From the NCBI RefSeq assembly GCF_902859935.1, contig NZ_CADIKI010000010.1, positions 1 to 64,000 on the forward strand: 64,000 nt of DNA, in the 5' to 3' direction. The DNA is from Paraburkholderia fynbosensis (GTDB lineage Bacteria > Pseudomonadota > Gammaproteobacteria > Burkholderiales > Burkholderiaceae). Below, piece by piece: positions 24,652 through 36,691 of the stretch (positions within the stretch are counted from its first letter, which is position 1; each line of letters begins with the position of its first letter). The notes under the pieces are model-generated. The model did not search any database, was not told the DNA's origin, and saw only the letters and a program-made list of their open reading frames with translations. Made by a program: the position numbers and the translations under genes.

Positions 24652-26142
24652 TTACTGAGGCAACGGCAGCTTCGATTGCGCAACGTGGGAGAGGAGGTTT
24701 TCCACGGATACGTGCATCACATCGGTAAAGGGCTTCGGATACAGGCCCATGAACAGCGTCAGTGCGGCGAGCACTGCCAGCATGAAAAATTCGCGGCGGT
24801 TGATGTCGAGCAGGCTCTTCACATGATCGTTGGCGATCGCGCCGAAGTACACGCGCTTGTACATCCACAGCGTGTAGGCCGCGCCGAGAATCAGCGTGAC
24901 TGCCGCACCGCCAGCAATCCAGAAGTTGTACTGGACGGCCGCGAGAATCACCATGAACTCGCCGACGAACCCAGAGGTGCCCGGCAAGCCGCAGTTGGCC
25001 ATCGCGAACAGCATCACAAACGCCGCGAATTTCGGCATGACGTTGACGACACCGCCGTAATCGGCGATCTGACGCGAGTGCATACGGTCGTACAGCACGC
25101 CGATGGTCAGGAACATCGCGCCCGACACGAAACCATGCGAGATCATCTGCACGATCGCGCCTTCCGCGCCAAGCTGATTGAAGATGAAGAAGCCGAGCGT
25201 GACGAAACCCATGTGCGCGATCGACGAATACGCGACCAGCTTCTTCATGTCGGCCTGCACCATCGCGACGAGACCGATGTAGATCACCGCGATCAGCGAC
25301 AGCGTGATGACGACCGGCGCCAGAAAGTGGCTCGCGTCCGGCGTGATCGGCAACGAGAAGCGCAGGAAACCGTATGCGCCCAGCTTCAGCATGATCGCGG
25401 CCAGCACGACCGAGCCGCCCGTCGGCGCTTCCACGTGCGCGTCAGGCAGCCACGTATGCACCGGCCACATCGGCACCTTCACGGCGAAGGCCAGGAAGAA
25501 TGCTATGAATATCAGCACCTGAGGCGTCATCGCGATCTGTGCGTGCTGCCACGTGGCGAGATCGAACGTGCCGGTCTCGTTGTACAGGTAGAGCAACGCG
25601 ACCAGCATCAGCAGCGAGCCCATCAGCGTGTACAGGAAGAATTTGAACGCCGCGTACACGCGGTTCGCCCCACCCCACACGCCGATGATGATGTACATCG
25701 GGATCAACGTCGCTTCGAAGAACACATAGAACAGCATGCCGTCGGCCGCGCTGAACACGCCGACCATGATGCCCGACAGGATCAGGAACGCGGCGAGGTA
25801 CTGCGCGACGTTCTTCGTGATCACTTCCCACGCGGAGATCACGACGATCACCGTGATCAACGCGGTCAGCACAACGAACCACATCGAGATGCCGTCGACA
25901 CCCAGGTGGTACGAGATGTGGAAGCGCTCGATCCAGGTCGCCTGTTCGACGAACTGCAGATCGGCGGTGCTCGAATCAAAACTCGTGATCAGCGGGATCG
26001 TCACGATGAAGCTGACGACCGAGCCGATCAGCGCAATCCAGCGCGCGGGAGCCGGGTTCCGGTCGGAACCGATAGCCAGAACCAGAAGACCGACGAGGAT
26101 CGGTAACCAGATCGCGATACTGAGAATCGGATAAGCGTGCAT
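24652..26142 (-). CDS. nuoM: NADH-quinone oxidoreductase subunit M
   Basis: This 496-residue antiporter-like subunit has about 14 membrane helices. Marker blocks include LGVDGISMWFVVLTA, FFLAFAVKVPMWPVHTWLP, and MKKLVAYSSIAHMGFVTLG, with the channel Lys residues and the conserved Glu in the SAWEVITKN region. It pumps protons in complex I. It sits between nuoL (14-base gap) and nuoN (25-base gap). Length and start are normal for the family. Confidence 0.96.
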   Translation of the reverse strand: MHAYPILSIAIWLPILVGLLVLAIGSDRNPAPARWIALIGSVVSFIVTIPLITSFDSSTADLQFVEQATWIERFHISYHLGVDGISMWFVVLTALITVIVVISAWEVITKNVAQYLAAFLILSGIMVGVFSAADGMLFYVFFEATLIPMYIIIGVWGGANRVYAAFKFFLYTLMGSLLMLVALLYLYNETGTFDLATWQHAQIAMTPQVLIFIAFFLAFAVKVPMWPVHTWLPDAHVEAPTGGSVVLAAIMLKLGAYGFLRFSLPITPDASHFLAPVVITLSLIAVIYIGLVAMVQADMKKLVAYSSIAHMGFVTLGFFIFNQLGAEGAIVQMISHGFVSGAMFLTIGVLYDRMHSRQIADYGGVVNVMPKFAAFVMLFAMANCGLPGTSGFVGEFMVILAAVQYNFWIAGGAAVTLILGAAYTLWMYKRVYFGAIANDHVKSLLDINRREFFMLAVLAALTLFMGLYPKPFTDVMHVSVENLLSHVAQSKLPLPQ

Positions 26143-26156
26143 TAGTGTCCCTCGCC

Positions 26157-28223
<2,067 letters not shown>

Positions 28224-28240
28224 AACCGCTTTTCCTGAAA

Positions 28241-28546
28241 TTAACCTTTGAGCTGATCGAGATCCTCGACATTGATCGTGTCGAGGCTACGGAACAGGGT
28301 CACCAGAATTGCGAGACCGATCGCCGCTTCCGCGGCTGCAACCGTCAGCACGAAAAAGACGAAGATCTGGCCATGCACGTCGCCCAGGTAATGCGAGAAC
28401 GCGACGAAATTGGTGTTCACCGCGAGCAGCATCAGTTCGATCGCCATCAAGATGATGATGACGTTGCGGCGGTTCAGGAAAATGCCGACGACGCTAATCG
28501 CAAACAGGATCGCGCCGAGGACAAGGTAATGGGCAAGGGTCAACAT
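28241..28546 (-). CDS. nuoK: NADH-quinone oxidoreductase subunit K
   Basis: This 101-residue, three-helix Mrp/MnhC-like subunit begins MLTLAHYLVLGAILFAIS and includes GIFLNRRNVIIILMAIELML. The second helix carries the conserved Glu (in IELML) needed for proton coupling. It lies between nuoJ (20 bases) and nuoL (17 bases). All features are ordinary for the family. Confidence 0.96.
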   Translation of the reverse strand: MLTLAHYLVLGAILFAISVVGIFLNRRNVIIILMAIELMLLAVNTNFVAFSHYLGDVHGQIFVFFVLTVAAAEAAIGLAILVTLFRSLDTINVEDLDQLKG

Positions 28547-28566
28547 GATTTCTATCTCCTGTCCGC

Positions 28567-29253
28567 TCAGCTGTTCTTGGCAGAGGCCTGTTCGGCCGCT
28601 GCCGCCGCTGCGGCGGCTTCTTCTGCCGCGACGGTTGCCGCGGTTTTTTCCGACGCCATCTTCACCACGCGCACACGGTCCTGAGCACGCACCTTCACTT
28701 GCTCGCTGACGTTCTGGCGTTTGCTATCTTTCTTGTGGCTCGTGGTCAGTGCGATCGCCGCGATGATCGCCACCAGCAGCACGAGGCCGGCGATTTCGAA
28801 CGCGAAGATGTAGTCGGTGTAGATGACCTTGCCGATCAGGCGCGTGTTCGACCAGTCGCCCATACCGTTCGCGGCCGCCGTGGTGTCGCGCAGCGCGGTG
28901 CCGGTTGCGCCGTAGCCGTGCCACAGGATCAGTGCGGTTTCGATCACGATGATCGCGCCCACCAGCGTGGCCATTGGCACGAAGCGTTTGAAGTCTTTGC
29001 GCAGTACGTCGAGATTGATGTCCAGCATCATCACGACGAACAGGAACAGCACCATCACCGCGCCGACATAGACCAGCACCAGCAGAATCGCCAGGAACTC
29101 GGCCTCCAGCAGCATCCAGATCGCGGCTGCGTTGAAGAACGCCAGCACCAGAAACAGTGCGGACGACACCGGGTTGCGCGAAGTGATCACCTTCAGCCCC
29201 GAGACAACCAGGAGCAGCGCGAAGATGTAGAACAGTACGGTCGTGAATTCCAT
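28567..29253 (-). CDS. nuoJ: NADH-quinone oxidoreductase subunit J
   Basis: This 228-residue subunit has five membrane helices in the first 165 residues (EFTTVLFYIFALLLVVSG, YVGAVMVLFLFVVMMLDI). The conserved helix-3 region important for conformational coupling is present. The C-terminal 45 residues are a charged then Ala-rich tail (AATVAAEEAAAAAAAAEQ) with no assigned role. A 203-base gap separates it from nuoI, the longest spacer in the operon, and holds a GCAGTA repeat. Confidence 0.95.
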   Translation of the reverse strand: MEFTTVLFYIFALLLVVSGLKVITSRNPVSSALFLVLAFFNAAAIWMLLEAEFLAILLVLVYVGAVMVLFLFVVMMLDINLDVLRKDFKRFVPMATLVGAIIVIETALILWHGYGATGTALRDTTAAANGMGDWSNTRLIGKVIYTDYIFAFEIAGLVLLVAIIAAIALTTSHKKDSKRQNVSEQVKVRAQDRVRVVKMASEKTAATVAAEEAAAAAAAAEQASAKNS

Positions 29254-29399
29254 GATTACCGGTTCATCGTTAGGCCATCGTCAGGCATTGTTCTTTGGCA
29301 CGCGTGGTTAGCAAAAGCGGACGAAACCGCGAGAACTGCCGCACAGGTGCGCCGTGCCGCGGCATTCAGGCCGCGGCGTCCGGCCCGACAGCAGGCCGT

Positions 29400-29435
29400 G
29401 TTACTGCTTTTACTGCTGCATTTACTGCCGCGCTT
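29400..29435 (-). repeat. GCAGTA repeat in the nuoI-nuoJ spacer
   Basis: On the minus strand GCAGTA occurs three times, mixed with GCAGCA, followed by AACACGGCC. An unlinked leader upstream of pnp at 43489-43560 has the same repeat word and the same CACGGCC end. Beyond this tract, the 29254-29456 spacer holds no gene I can support. Confidence 0.6.
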
Positions 29436-29456
29436 ATCCCTTAACCGGGAAACGCT

Positions 29457-29945
29457 TCAACGATACGGTGCGTCGGCTGCCTTGTTTGCAGCGATCTCCG
29501 CTTCGTAGCGGTCGCCGACGGCCAGCAGCATGTCCTTCGTGAAGTACAGGTCGCCGCGCTTTTCGCCGTGATATTCGAGAATGTGCGTCTCGACGATCGA
29601 ATCGACCGGGCAGCTTTCTTCGCAGAAACCGCAGAAGATGCACTTGGTCAGGTCGATGTCATAGCGCGTCGTGCGACGGGTGTTGTCCGCACGCGTTTCC
29701 GATTCGATCGTGATGGCGAGCGCCGGGCACACCGCTTCGCACAGCTTGCAGGCAATGCAGCGCTCTTCACCGTTCTCATAGCGGCGCAGCGCATGCAGAC
29801 CACGGAAACGCGGCGAGATCGGGGTCTTCTCTTCCGGGAACTGCACGGTCACCTTGCGCTGGAACGTATAACGTCCGGTCAGTGCGAGTCCCTTGAGCAG
29901 TTCCGTCAGGAAGAAGGTCTTGAAAAAATTTTGGATTGCGGTCAT
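29457..29945 (-). CDS. nuoI: NADH-quinone oxidoreductase subunit I
   Basis: This 162-residue peripheral subunit carries two [4Fe-4S] clusters (N6a and N6b): CIACKLCEAVCPA and CIFCGFCEESCPV are both intact. It relays electrons from NuoG toward NuoB. It also has an N-terminal amphipathic helix (FFKTFFLTELLKG) that docks to the membrane arm. It lies 15 bases downstream of nuoH. The length equals that of typical beta-proteobacterial NuoI. Confidence 0.96.
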   Translation of the reverse strand: MTAIQNFFKTFFLTELLKGLALTGRYTFQRKVTVQFPEEKTPISPRFRGLHALRRYENGEERCIACKLCEAVCPALAITIESETRADNTRRTTRYDIDLTKCIFCGFCEESCPVDSIVETHILEYHGEKRGDLYFTKDMLLAVGDRYEAEIAANKAADAPYR

Positions 29946-29960
29946 GGGTTCATCCGCCCT

Positions 29961-31025
29961 TTATTTCCAGATGTTCAACGGCGACATGATCCAGAAGCCG
30001 ACCACCACCAGCCACACCACGCAGACCGGAATAAAGACTTTCCAGCCCAGACGCATGATCTGGTCATAGCGGTAGCGCGGGAATGTGGCGCGCGCCCAGA
30101 TGAACACCGACAACAGGAAGAAAACCTTGAGGACGAGCCAGAAGATGCCCGGGATGAACGACAGAAACCCGAACGGAGCGCTCCAGCCACCAAGGAACAG
30201 CGTTGCAGCCAATGCCGAGATCACGATCATGTTGATGTACTCGGCGAGGAAGAACAGCGCGAACGCCATCCCCGAGTAATCGATCATGTGGCCCGCGACG
30301 ATTTCCGACTCGCCTTCCACCACGTCGAACGGGTGACGGTTCGTTTCGGCGATGCCCGAGATGAAGTACACGACGAACATCGGCAACAGCGGCAGCCAGT
30401 TCCACGACAAAAAGTTCAAGCCGTGCGACGCGAAGAAGCCGTGTTCCTGCGAACCGACGATGCCCGACAGGTTCAGCGTGCCGGCCGTCATCAGCACGAC
30501 GACGAGCGCGAAGCCCATCGAGATTTCGTATGACACCATTTGCGCCGCGGCGCGCATCGCGCCGAGGAACGCGTACTTCGAGTTCGACGCCCAACCGGCC
30601 AGAATCACGCCGTACACGCCGATCGACGAGATCGCCATTGCATACAGCAGACCGGCGTTGATGTCGCCGAGCACCGCGCCCGCCTGGAACGGAATCACCG
30701 CCCAGACCGCGAAGGCCGGCACGACCACCATGATCGGCGCGATCAGGTAAATCCAGCGGCTCGCCTGGGCCGGCTGAATCACTTCTTTCAGCAGCAGCTT
30801 CAGCACGTCGGCGATCGGCTGCAGCAAACCTGCGGGGCCGACGCGGTTCGGGCCGAGACGCACGTGCATCCAGCCGATCAGCTTCCGTTCCCAAAGAATC
30901 AGGTAAGCCACGCACAGCAGGATCACGACGGCTACCACCAGGATGCGCACTAGCGCCCACACCGTGGGCCATGCCACACCGAGAAGCTGGGTGCCGCCCG
31001 AGTTGATCGTATCGAACAAGCTCAT
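29961..31025 (-). CDS. nuoH: NADH-quinone oxidoreductase subunit H
   Basis: This 354-residue, eight-helix membrane subunit forms the quinone-binding chamber and the junction to the membrane arm. Diagnostic blocks are LIGWMHVRLGPNRVGPAGLL, PFDVVEGESEIVAGHM and RATFPRYRYDQIMRLGWK. The start codon follows the nuoG stop immediately (TAAATG), indicating coupled translation. Confidence 0.96.
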   Translation of the reverse strand: MSLFDTINSGGTQLLGVAWPTVWALVRILVVAVVILLCVAYLILWERKLIGWMHVRLGPNRVGPAGLLQPIADVLKLLLKEVIQPAQASRWIYLIAPIMVVVPAFAVWAVIPFQAGAVLGDINAGLLYAMAISSIGVYGVILAGWASNSKYAFLGAMRAAAQMVSYEISMGFALVVVLMTAGTLNLSGIVGSQEHGFFASHGLNFLSWNWLPLLPMFVVYFISGIAETNRHPFDVVEGESEIVAGHMIDYSGMAFALFFLAEYINMIVISALAATLFLGGWSAPFGFLSFIPGIFWLVLKVFFLLSVFIWARATFPRYRYDQIMRLGWKVFIPVCVVWLVVVGFWIMSPLNIWK

Positions 31026-33359
31026 TTACGCCTTCTCCACCACCAGTTCACCGAACAGGCTGCCCAGCGCTGCACCGGCAGGCGTAGCCGCCGATACGCG
31101 GACGACCGTCTCCGCAAGATTCGCGTCGCGCACGGCCGGCAACTGCACCGATTGCTCGCCCTGGCGCACGCGCACTGCGTCGCCTTCCTTCAAACCCAGC
31201 TTGTCGAACAGCGCGGCCGGCAGGCCGACCGAGTTCGCCGCGCGTGCCGCCGCCGTGAGGTGCAGCGAATCCGCGCGACGCGCGAGCGCGTCGGCGTGAT
31301 AGATCGGTACGTTGGCGATGCGCTCGAACTTGCCTTCGGCCGCGTTTGCCGCCTTGCCACGCGCCACTGCAACACCCGTCCTGTTCGACAGACGTGAGTT
31401 CAGATCGCCGTCGCCGAGAGCGGCCACGCGCACTTCTTCTGCCGTGTCGAATTCGAAGCCCGGTACGCCGAGCAGGCTGCCCAGCACGCGCAACACTTTC
31501 CATGCCGGACGCGTGTCGCCCAGCGGGCGCACGACGCCGTTGAAAGTCTGAGCCGTCCCTTCGGCGTTGACAAACGTACCGGCTGTTTCGGTGAACGGCG
31601 CGACCGGCAACAGCACGTCCGCGTATTCGGCGCCGATCTGGAATGGCGACATCACCACGACCATTTCAGCCTGCTTCAGCGCGGCAAGCGCCTGTGCCGG
31701 GTTGGCCGTGTCGAACTCCGGCTCGACGTTCAGCAGCACATAGCCCTTGCGCGGTTGCTCGAACACTTCGCGAGCGTTCAGACCGCCTTCTCCCGGCAGC
31801 GCGTTCACAAGATGCGCGCCGACCGTGTTGGCCGCTTCCGTGAGGAAGCCGAGCGTCGCGCCCGTTGCGTCCGCGATCCACTGTGCGGCAGCGTGAATGA
31901 CCGCGAAGTCCGGATGACGGACCGCGACGTTACCGAGCAATACAAGACGGCGTTCGCCAGTGGCCAGCGACTTCGCGACCTGCCTGCTGGCATCCGTAGG
32001 CTGCGTGCCGGCAAACGCTTCTGGCAGTGCAACGCCGTTGGCTTCCGCAATCGCGCCCGCGATACCGGCCAGCGCATCGAGCCATGCCGACGGGGCCGCG
32101 ACCACGCGTTGCGCTTGCGGAATCAATGCGTCTTCGCCGCTGGCTTGCACGAGCGTGAGCTTCGCGCCGTTCTTCGCCGCCTGACGCAGACGCGCTGCGA
32201 ACAGCGGATGATCGCGACGCAGATCCGAACCGATCACGAGCGCCGCATCGACGTTCGACAATTCGGCGATTGCCGTACCCAGCCAGGGCGCGCCGTTGGC
32301 CGGTGCGGAGAAATCCGACTGACGCAGACGGAAATCGACGTTCGGCGTGCCGAGCGCTTGAGCGAGCTGCTTCAACAGGAACAGTTCTTCGACCGTGCTG
32401 TGAGCGCTGCCGAGCGCGGCCAGCGCGTTCGCGCCGTGGTCGCCCTTGATGCCCTTCAGGCCCTTGACCACGTACTCGAGCGCGGTCTGCCAGTCGGTTT
32501 CGACCCAGTTGCCGCCTTGCTTGAGCATCGGCTGCGTCAGACGCTCGGGGCTGTTCAGGGCTTCATACGAGAAGCGGTCCTTGTCCGAAATCCAGCATTC
32601 GTTGATGGATTCGTTTTCGAACGGCAGAACCCGCATCACGCGATTGTTCTTCACCTGCACCACGAGGTTCGCGCCGACCGAATCGTGCGGGCTCACCGAC
32701 TTGCGGCGCGACAGCTCCCACGTACGGGCGCTGTAACGGAACGGCTTGCTGGTCAGCGCGCCGACCGGGCACAGATCGATCATGTTGCCCGACAGTTCGG
32801 AGTCGACCGTCTTGCCGACGAACGAGGTGATTTCCGAATGCTCGCCGCGGCCCAGCATGCCCAGTTCCATCACGCCGGCAATTTCCTGGCCAAAGCGGAC
32901 GCAACGCGTGCAGTGGATGCAACGCGACATTTCTTCCATGGAGATCAGCGGGCCGACGTTCTTGTGGAACACCACGCGCTTTTCTTCGCTATAGCGCGAC
33001 GCCGACTTGCCGTAACCCACGGCCAGATCCTGCAACTGGCACTCGCCGCCCTGGTCGCAGATCGGGCAATCCAGCGGGTGGTTGATCAGCAGGAATTCCA
33101 TCACGGCTTGCTGGCCCTTGACGGCCTTGTCCGACTTGGTGCGCACGATCATGCCCGCCGACACCGGCGTCGCGCATGCGGGCACGGCCTTCGGCATCTT
33201 CTCGACATCGACCAGACACATCCGGCAGTTGGCCGCAATCGACAGCTTCTTGTGATAGCAGAAGTGAGGAATGTACGTGTCGACCTTATGCGCAGCCTGG
33301 ATCACCATGCTGCCTTCAGGCACCTCTACTTTCTTGCCGTCTATTTCAAGTTCAACCAT
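31026..33359 (-). CDS. nuoG: NADH-quinone oxidoreductase subunit G
   Basis: This large peripheral subunit is 777 residues. The N-terminal part holds the [2Fe-2S] cluster N1b (HFCYHKKLSIAANCRMC), then CDQGGECQLQD, CIHCTRCVRFGQE and CPVGALTSKPF for further Fe-S centres. The remainder is a molybdopterin-oxidoreductase-like fold without the cofactor. ATG 33359 is preferred because AAGGAAG lies ten bases before it; an in-frame TTG at 33368 lies only one base after that site. It passes electrons between NuoF and NuoI. A 127-base spacer separates it from nuoF. Confidence 0.95.
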   Translation of the reverse strand: MVELEIDGKKVEVPEGSMVIQAAHKVDTYIPHFCYHKKLSIAANCRMCLVDVEKMPKAVPACATPVSAGMIVRTKSDKAVKGQQAVMEFLLINHPLDCPICDQGGECQLQDLAVGYGKSASRYSEEKRVVFHKNVGPLISMEEMSRCIHCTRCVRFGQEIAGVMELGMLGRGEHSEITSFVGKTVDSELSGNMIDLCPVGALTSKPFRYSARTWELSRRKSVSPHDSVGANLVVQVKNNRVMRVLPFENESINECWISDKDRFSYEALNSPERLTQPMLKQGGNWVETDWQTALEYVVKGLKGIKGDHGANALAALGSAHSTVEELFLLKQLAQALGTPNVDFRLRQSDFSAPANGAPWLGTAIAELSNVDAALVIGSDLRRDHPLFAARLRQAAKNGAKLTLVQASGEDALIPQAQRVVAAPSAWLDALAGIAGAIAEANGVALPEAFAGTQPTDASRQVAKSLATGERRLVLLGNVAVRHPDFAVIHAAAQWIADATGATLGFLTEAANTVGAHLVNALPGEGGLNAREVFEQPRKGYVLLNVEPEFDTANPAQALAALKQAEMVVVMSPFQIGAEYADVLLPVAPFTETAGTFVNAEGTAQTFNGVVRPLGDTRPAWKVLRVLGSLLGVPGFEFDTAEEVRVAALGDGDLNSRLSNRTGVAVARGKAANAAEGKFERIANVPIYHADALARRADSLHLTAAARAANSVGLPAALFDKLGLKEGDAVRVRQGEQSVQLPAVRDANLAETVVRVSAATPAGAALGSLFGELVVEKA

Positions 33360-33486
33360 GATGGTCAATCTTCCTTAACCTGTTACCGCTCAATCGTTCG
33401 CCTGTTCATCGCCGTGTCAGGCGATGAATCCCGCGGTTGACGTGTTCGTCTGGTGGTTATCTGGTGAGCCAGTCCAGCTGACCAAC

Positions 33487-34815
33487 TCAAGCGGCCACTG
33501 TTTCCGTCGCCGCCGCCGCGCCGGCATGACCGCCGGTGAGGCAATGCTTGTGGGCGACGTGATATTCGAATTCGTCCCAGTAGTGCTTGAGCATGCCGCG
33601 AACCGGCATGGCCGCCGCGTCGCCGAGCGCGCAAATCGTGCGGCCCATGATGTTTTCCGCGACCGAGTTCAGCAAATCCAGATCTTCCGGACGGCCGAGC
33701 CCATGCTCGATACGATGGACGACGCGGTACAGCCAGCCCGTGCCTTCACGGCAAGGCGTGCATTGACCGCACGACTCTTCGTAATAGAAATACGACAGAC
33801 GCAGCAGCGAGCGCACCATGCAGCGCGTTTCGTCCATCACGATGACCGCGCCCGAACCGAGCATCGAGCCGGCCTTGGCGATCGAGTCGTAATCCATGTC
33901 GGTCTGCATCATCATCTCGCCCGGAATCACCGGTGCCGACGAACCGCCAGGAATCACAGCCTTGATCTTCTTGCCGCCGCGGATGCCGCCGGCGAGTTCC
34001 ATTAGCGTGGCGAACGGCGTGCCGAGCGGAATTTCATAATTACCCGGACGCTCGACGTCGCCCGACACCGAGAAAATCTTCGTTCCGCCGTTGTTCGGCT
34101 TGCCGATTTCGAGGTAATTCTGCGGACCGATCGCAAGCAGAAACGGCACTGCCGCGAACGTCTCGGTGTTGTTGATCGTGGTCGGCTTACCGTACACGCC
34201 GAAGCTCGCCGGGAACGGCGGCTTGAAGCGCGGCTGGCCTTTCTTACCTTCCAGCGATTCGAGCAGCGCGGTTTCCTCGCCGCAGATGTAGGCGCCGTAG
34301 CCGTGATGCGCATGCAGTTCGAACGAGAATCCCGAACCCATGATGTTCTCGCCGAGGAACCCGGCGCGGCGCGCTTCGTCCAACGCCAGTTCAAAGCGTC
34401 GATAGACTTCGAAGATTTCGCCGTGAATATAGTTGTAGCCGACCGTGATGCCCATCGCGTACGCGCCGATGGCCATGCCTTCGATCAGCGAGTGCGGATT
34501 GAAGCGCAGGATGTCGCGGTCTTTGAACGTGCCCGGTTCGCCTTCGTCCGAATTGCAGACGAGATACTTCTGCCCCGGAAACTGACGCGGCATGAAGCTC
34601 CACTTCAGACCGGTCGGGAAGCCCGCACCGCCACGGCCGCGCAGACCCGACGCCTTGACGTCGGCAATCACCTGCTCGGGCGGAATCTTTTCTTCCAGGA
34701 TGCGGCGCAGCTGGGCGTAACCGCCGCGCGCCACATAGTCTTCGAGATGCCAGTTGTCGCCGTTCAGGCCGGCGAGAATCAGCGGTTTGATGTGACGATC
34801 GTGTAAAGACGTCAT
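33487..34815 (-). CDS. nuoF: NADH-quinone oxidoreductase subunit F
   Basis: This 442-residue NADH-binding subunit carries FMN and the [4Fe-4S] cluster N3. Visible motifs are LRGRGGAGFPTGLKW (NADH/FMN site), GAYICGEETALLESLEG, and the cluster Cys in ESCGQCTPCREGTGW. ATG 34815 overlaps the nuoE stop by four bases and gives the standard N-terminus (MTSLHDRHIKPLIL). The open frame upstream lies inside nuoE and is not part of the gene. Confidence 0.96.
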   Translation of the reverse strand: MTSLHDRHIKPLILAGLNGDNWHLEDYVARGGYAQLRRILEEKIPPEQVIADVKASGLRGRGGAGFPTGLKWSFMPRQFPGQKYLVCNSDEGEPGTFKDRDILRFNPHSLIEGMAIGAYAMGITVGYNYIHGEIFEVYRRFELALDEARRAGFLGENIMGSGFSFELHAHHGYGAYICGEETALLESLEGKKGQPRFKPPFPASFGVYGKPTTINNTETFAAVPFLLAIGPQNYLEIGKPNNGGTKIFSVSGDVERPGNYEIPLGTPFATLMELAGGIRGGKKIKAVIPGGSSAPVIPGEMMMQTDMDYDSIAKAGSMLGSGAVIVMDETRCMVRSLLRLSYFYYEESCGQCTPCREGTGWLYRVVHRIEHGLGRPEDLDLLNSVAENIMGRTICALGDAAAMPVRGMLKHYWDEFEYHVAHKHCLTGGHAGAAAATETVAA

Positions 34816-35297
34816 TTCGAAAGTTCCTCGAGCAGCTGGTCGATCTTCGCGCGGCTCATGAAGCTGCACATGCGATGGTTGTTCACCAGCATCACCGGCG
34901 CGTCGCCGCACGAACCCATGCACTCACCTTCTTTCAGGGTGAACTTGCCGTCGGGCGTGGTTTCGCCGAAGTCGATGCCGAGCTTCTGCTTCAGATAATC
35001 AGCGGCGCTGTCGGAACCGCCGTCCGGGCCGAGCTGGCACGGCAGGTTCGTGCAGAGCGTGATCTTGTGCTTGCCGACCGGCGAGGTCTCGTACATCGTG
35101 TAGAAGGTAGCCACCTCCTGCACGGCGACCGCCGGCATGCCGAGATAGTCCGCGACGAACTGCATGAGTTCGGGCGACAGCCAGCCATGCTCTTCCTGAG
35201 CAACGGCCAACGCCGACATCACGGCGGACTGTTTCTGATCGGCGGGATACTTCGTGATCGCACGATCGATTTCTTTCAGGCCTTCAGCTGAGATCAT
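34812..35297 (-). CDS. nuoE: NADH-quinone oxidoreductase subunit E
   Basis: This 161-residue thioredoxin-fold subunit carries the [2Fe-2S] cluster N1a. Its four Cys are visible in CTNLPC and GECMGSCGDAP. The N-terminal MISAEGLKEIDRAITKYPAD is normal, so ATG 35297 is used, although its ribosome site is weak; a TTG at 35318 with AGGAA just before it is an alternative. It stops inside the nuoF start (ATGA). Confidence 0.94.
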   Translation of the reverse strand: MISAEGLKEIDRAITKYPADQKQSAVMSALAVAQEEHGWLSPELMQFVADYLGMPAVAVQEVATFYTMYETSPVGKHKITLCTNLPCQLGPDGGSDSAADYLKQKLGIDFGETTPDGKFTLKEGECMGSCGDAPVMLVNNHRMCSFMSRAKIDQLLEELSK

Positions 35298-35428
35298 TTT
35301 CAGACACGACTCTTTCAATTCCTACCGAACGAAAACCCGTCGCTCATTCATGCTGCGACAGACCCGGCGTTCCTTTGCTTGACGCGTGTCCCCGGTGCAA
35401 TCCGAAGACACGCGCCGATGAATACGTC

Positions 35429-36682
35429 CTAGCGATCCACTTCGCCGAACACGATGTCCTGAGTGCCGATGATCGTCACGGCGTCGGCGATCATGTGGCC
35501 GCGCGCCATTTCGTCCAGCGAGGACAGGTGCGCATAGCCCGGTGCGCGAATCTTCAGGCGATACGGCTTGTTGGCGCCGTCCGAGATCAGATAGATGCCA
35601 AACTCGCCCTTCGGATGCTCGACCGCAGCGTACGCCTCGCCTTCGGGAACGTGGAAGCCTTCCGTGAAGAGCTTGAAGTGGTGAATCAGCTCTTCCATGT
35701 TCGACTTCATGCCGACGCGCGACGGGGGCGCAACCTTGTGATTGTCGATCATCACGGGGCCTGGATTCTTGCGCAACCACTCAACGCACTGTTTCACGAT
35801 GCGTATGGATTGGCGCATTTCTTCGACACGCACCAGATAGCGGTCATAGCAGTCGCCGTTCACGCCGACCGGAATGTCGAAATCGAGCTTGTCGTAGACT
35901 TCGTACGGCTGCTTCTTGCGCAAATCCCATTCGATGCCCGAGCCGCGCAGCATTGCGCCGGTCATGCCGAGCTGCAGTGCACGTTCCGGGCTGACCACGC
36001 CGATGCCGACCAGACGCTGCTTCCAGATCCGATTGTCGGTGAGCAGCGTTTCGTATTCGTCGACGCACTTTGGAAAACGCGTGAAGAAGTCGTCGATGAA
36101 ATCGAGCAGCGAACCTTGACGGTTCTCGTTCATCTTCGACAATGCCTTCGCATTGCGGATCTTCGAAGCCTTGTACTGCGGCATCGCATCGGGCAAATCG
36201 CGATAGACACCACCCGGACGATAGTAGGCCGCGTGCATCCGTGCGCCGGACACTGCTTCGTACACGTCCATCAGGTCTTCGCGTTCGCGGAACGCATACA
36301 GAAACACCGCCATCGCGCCCACGTCGAGCGCATGCGCGCCGATCCACATGAGATGGTTCAGCACGCGCGTGATCTCGTCGAACATCACGCGAATGTATTG
36401 CGCGCGCACCGGCACGTCGATGCCGAGCAGCTTTTCGATCGCCATCACATAGCCGTGCTCGTTGACCATCATCGACACGTAGTCGAGACGGTCCATGTAC
36501 GGCACGGACTGGATGAAGGTTTTGGTTTCGGCGAGCTTTTCAGTCGCGCGATGCAGCAGCCCGATGTGCGGATCGGCGCGCTGGATGACTTCGCCGTCGA
36601 GTTCGAGCACGAGACGCAGCACACCGTGCGCTGCCGGATGCTGAGGGCCGAAGTTGAGCGTGTAGTTCTTGATCTCTGCCAT
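35429..36682 (-). CDS. nuoD: NADH-quinone oxidoreductase subunit D
   Basis: This 417-residue subunit is derived from the large subunit of NiFe hydrogenase and forms the quinone site with NuoB and NuoH. Blocks NFGPQHPAAHGVLRLVLEL, PHIGLLHRATEKLAE and the C-terminal GTQDIVFGEVDR are intact; the hydrogenase metal Cys are absent, as expected. It is separate from nuoC, 9 bases away, rather than fused as in E. coli. A 131-base spacer follows before nuoE. Confidence 0.96.
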   Translation of the reverse strand: MAEIKNYTLNFGPQHPAAHGVLRLVLELDGEVIQRADPHIGLLHRATEKLAETKTFIQSVPYMDRLDYVSMMVNEHGYVMAIEKLLGIDVPVRAQYIRVMFDEITRVLNHLMWIGAHALDVGAMAVFLYAFREREDLMDVYEAVSGARMHAAYYRPGGVYRDLPDAMPQYKASKIRNAKALSKMNENRQGSLLDFIDDFFTRFPKCVDEYETLLTDNRIWKQRLVGIGVVSPERALQLGMTGAMLRGSGIEWDLRKKQPYEVYDKLDFDIPVGVNGDCYDRYLVRVEEMRQSIRIVKQCVEWLRKNPGPVMIDNHKVAPPSRVGMKSNMEELIHHFKLFTEGFHVPEGEAYAAVEHPKGEFGIYLISDGANKPYRLKIRAPGYAHLSSLDEMARGHMIADAVTIIGTQDIVFGEVDR

Positions 36683-36691
36683 GGCGTTCTC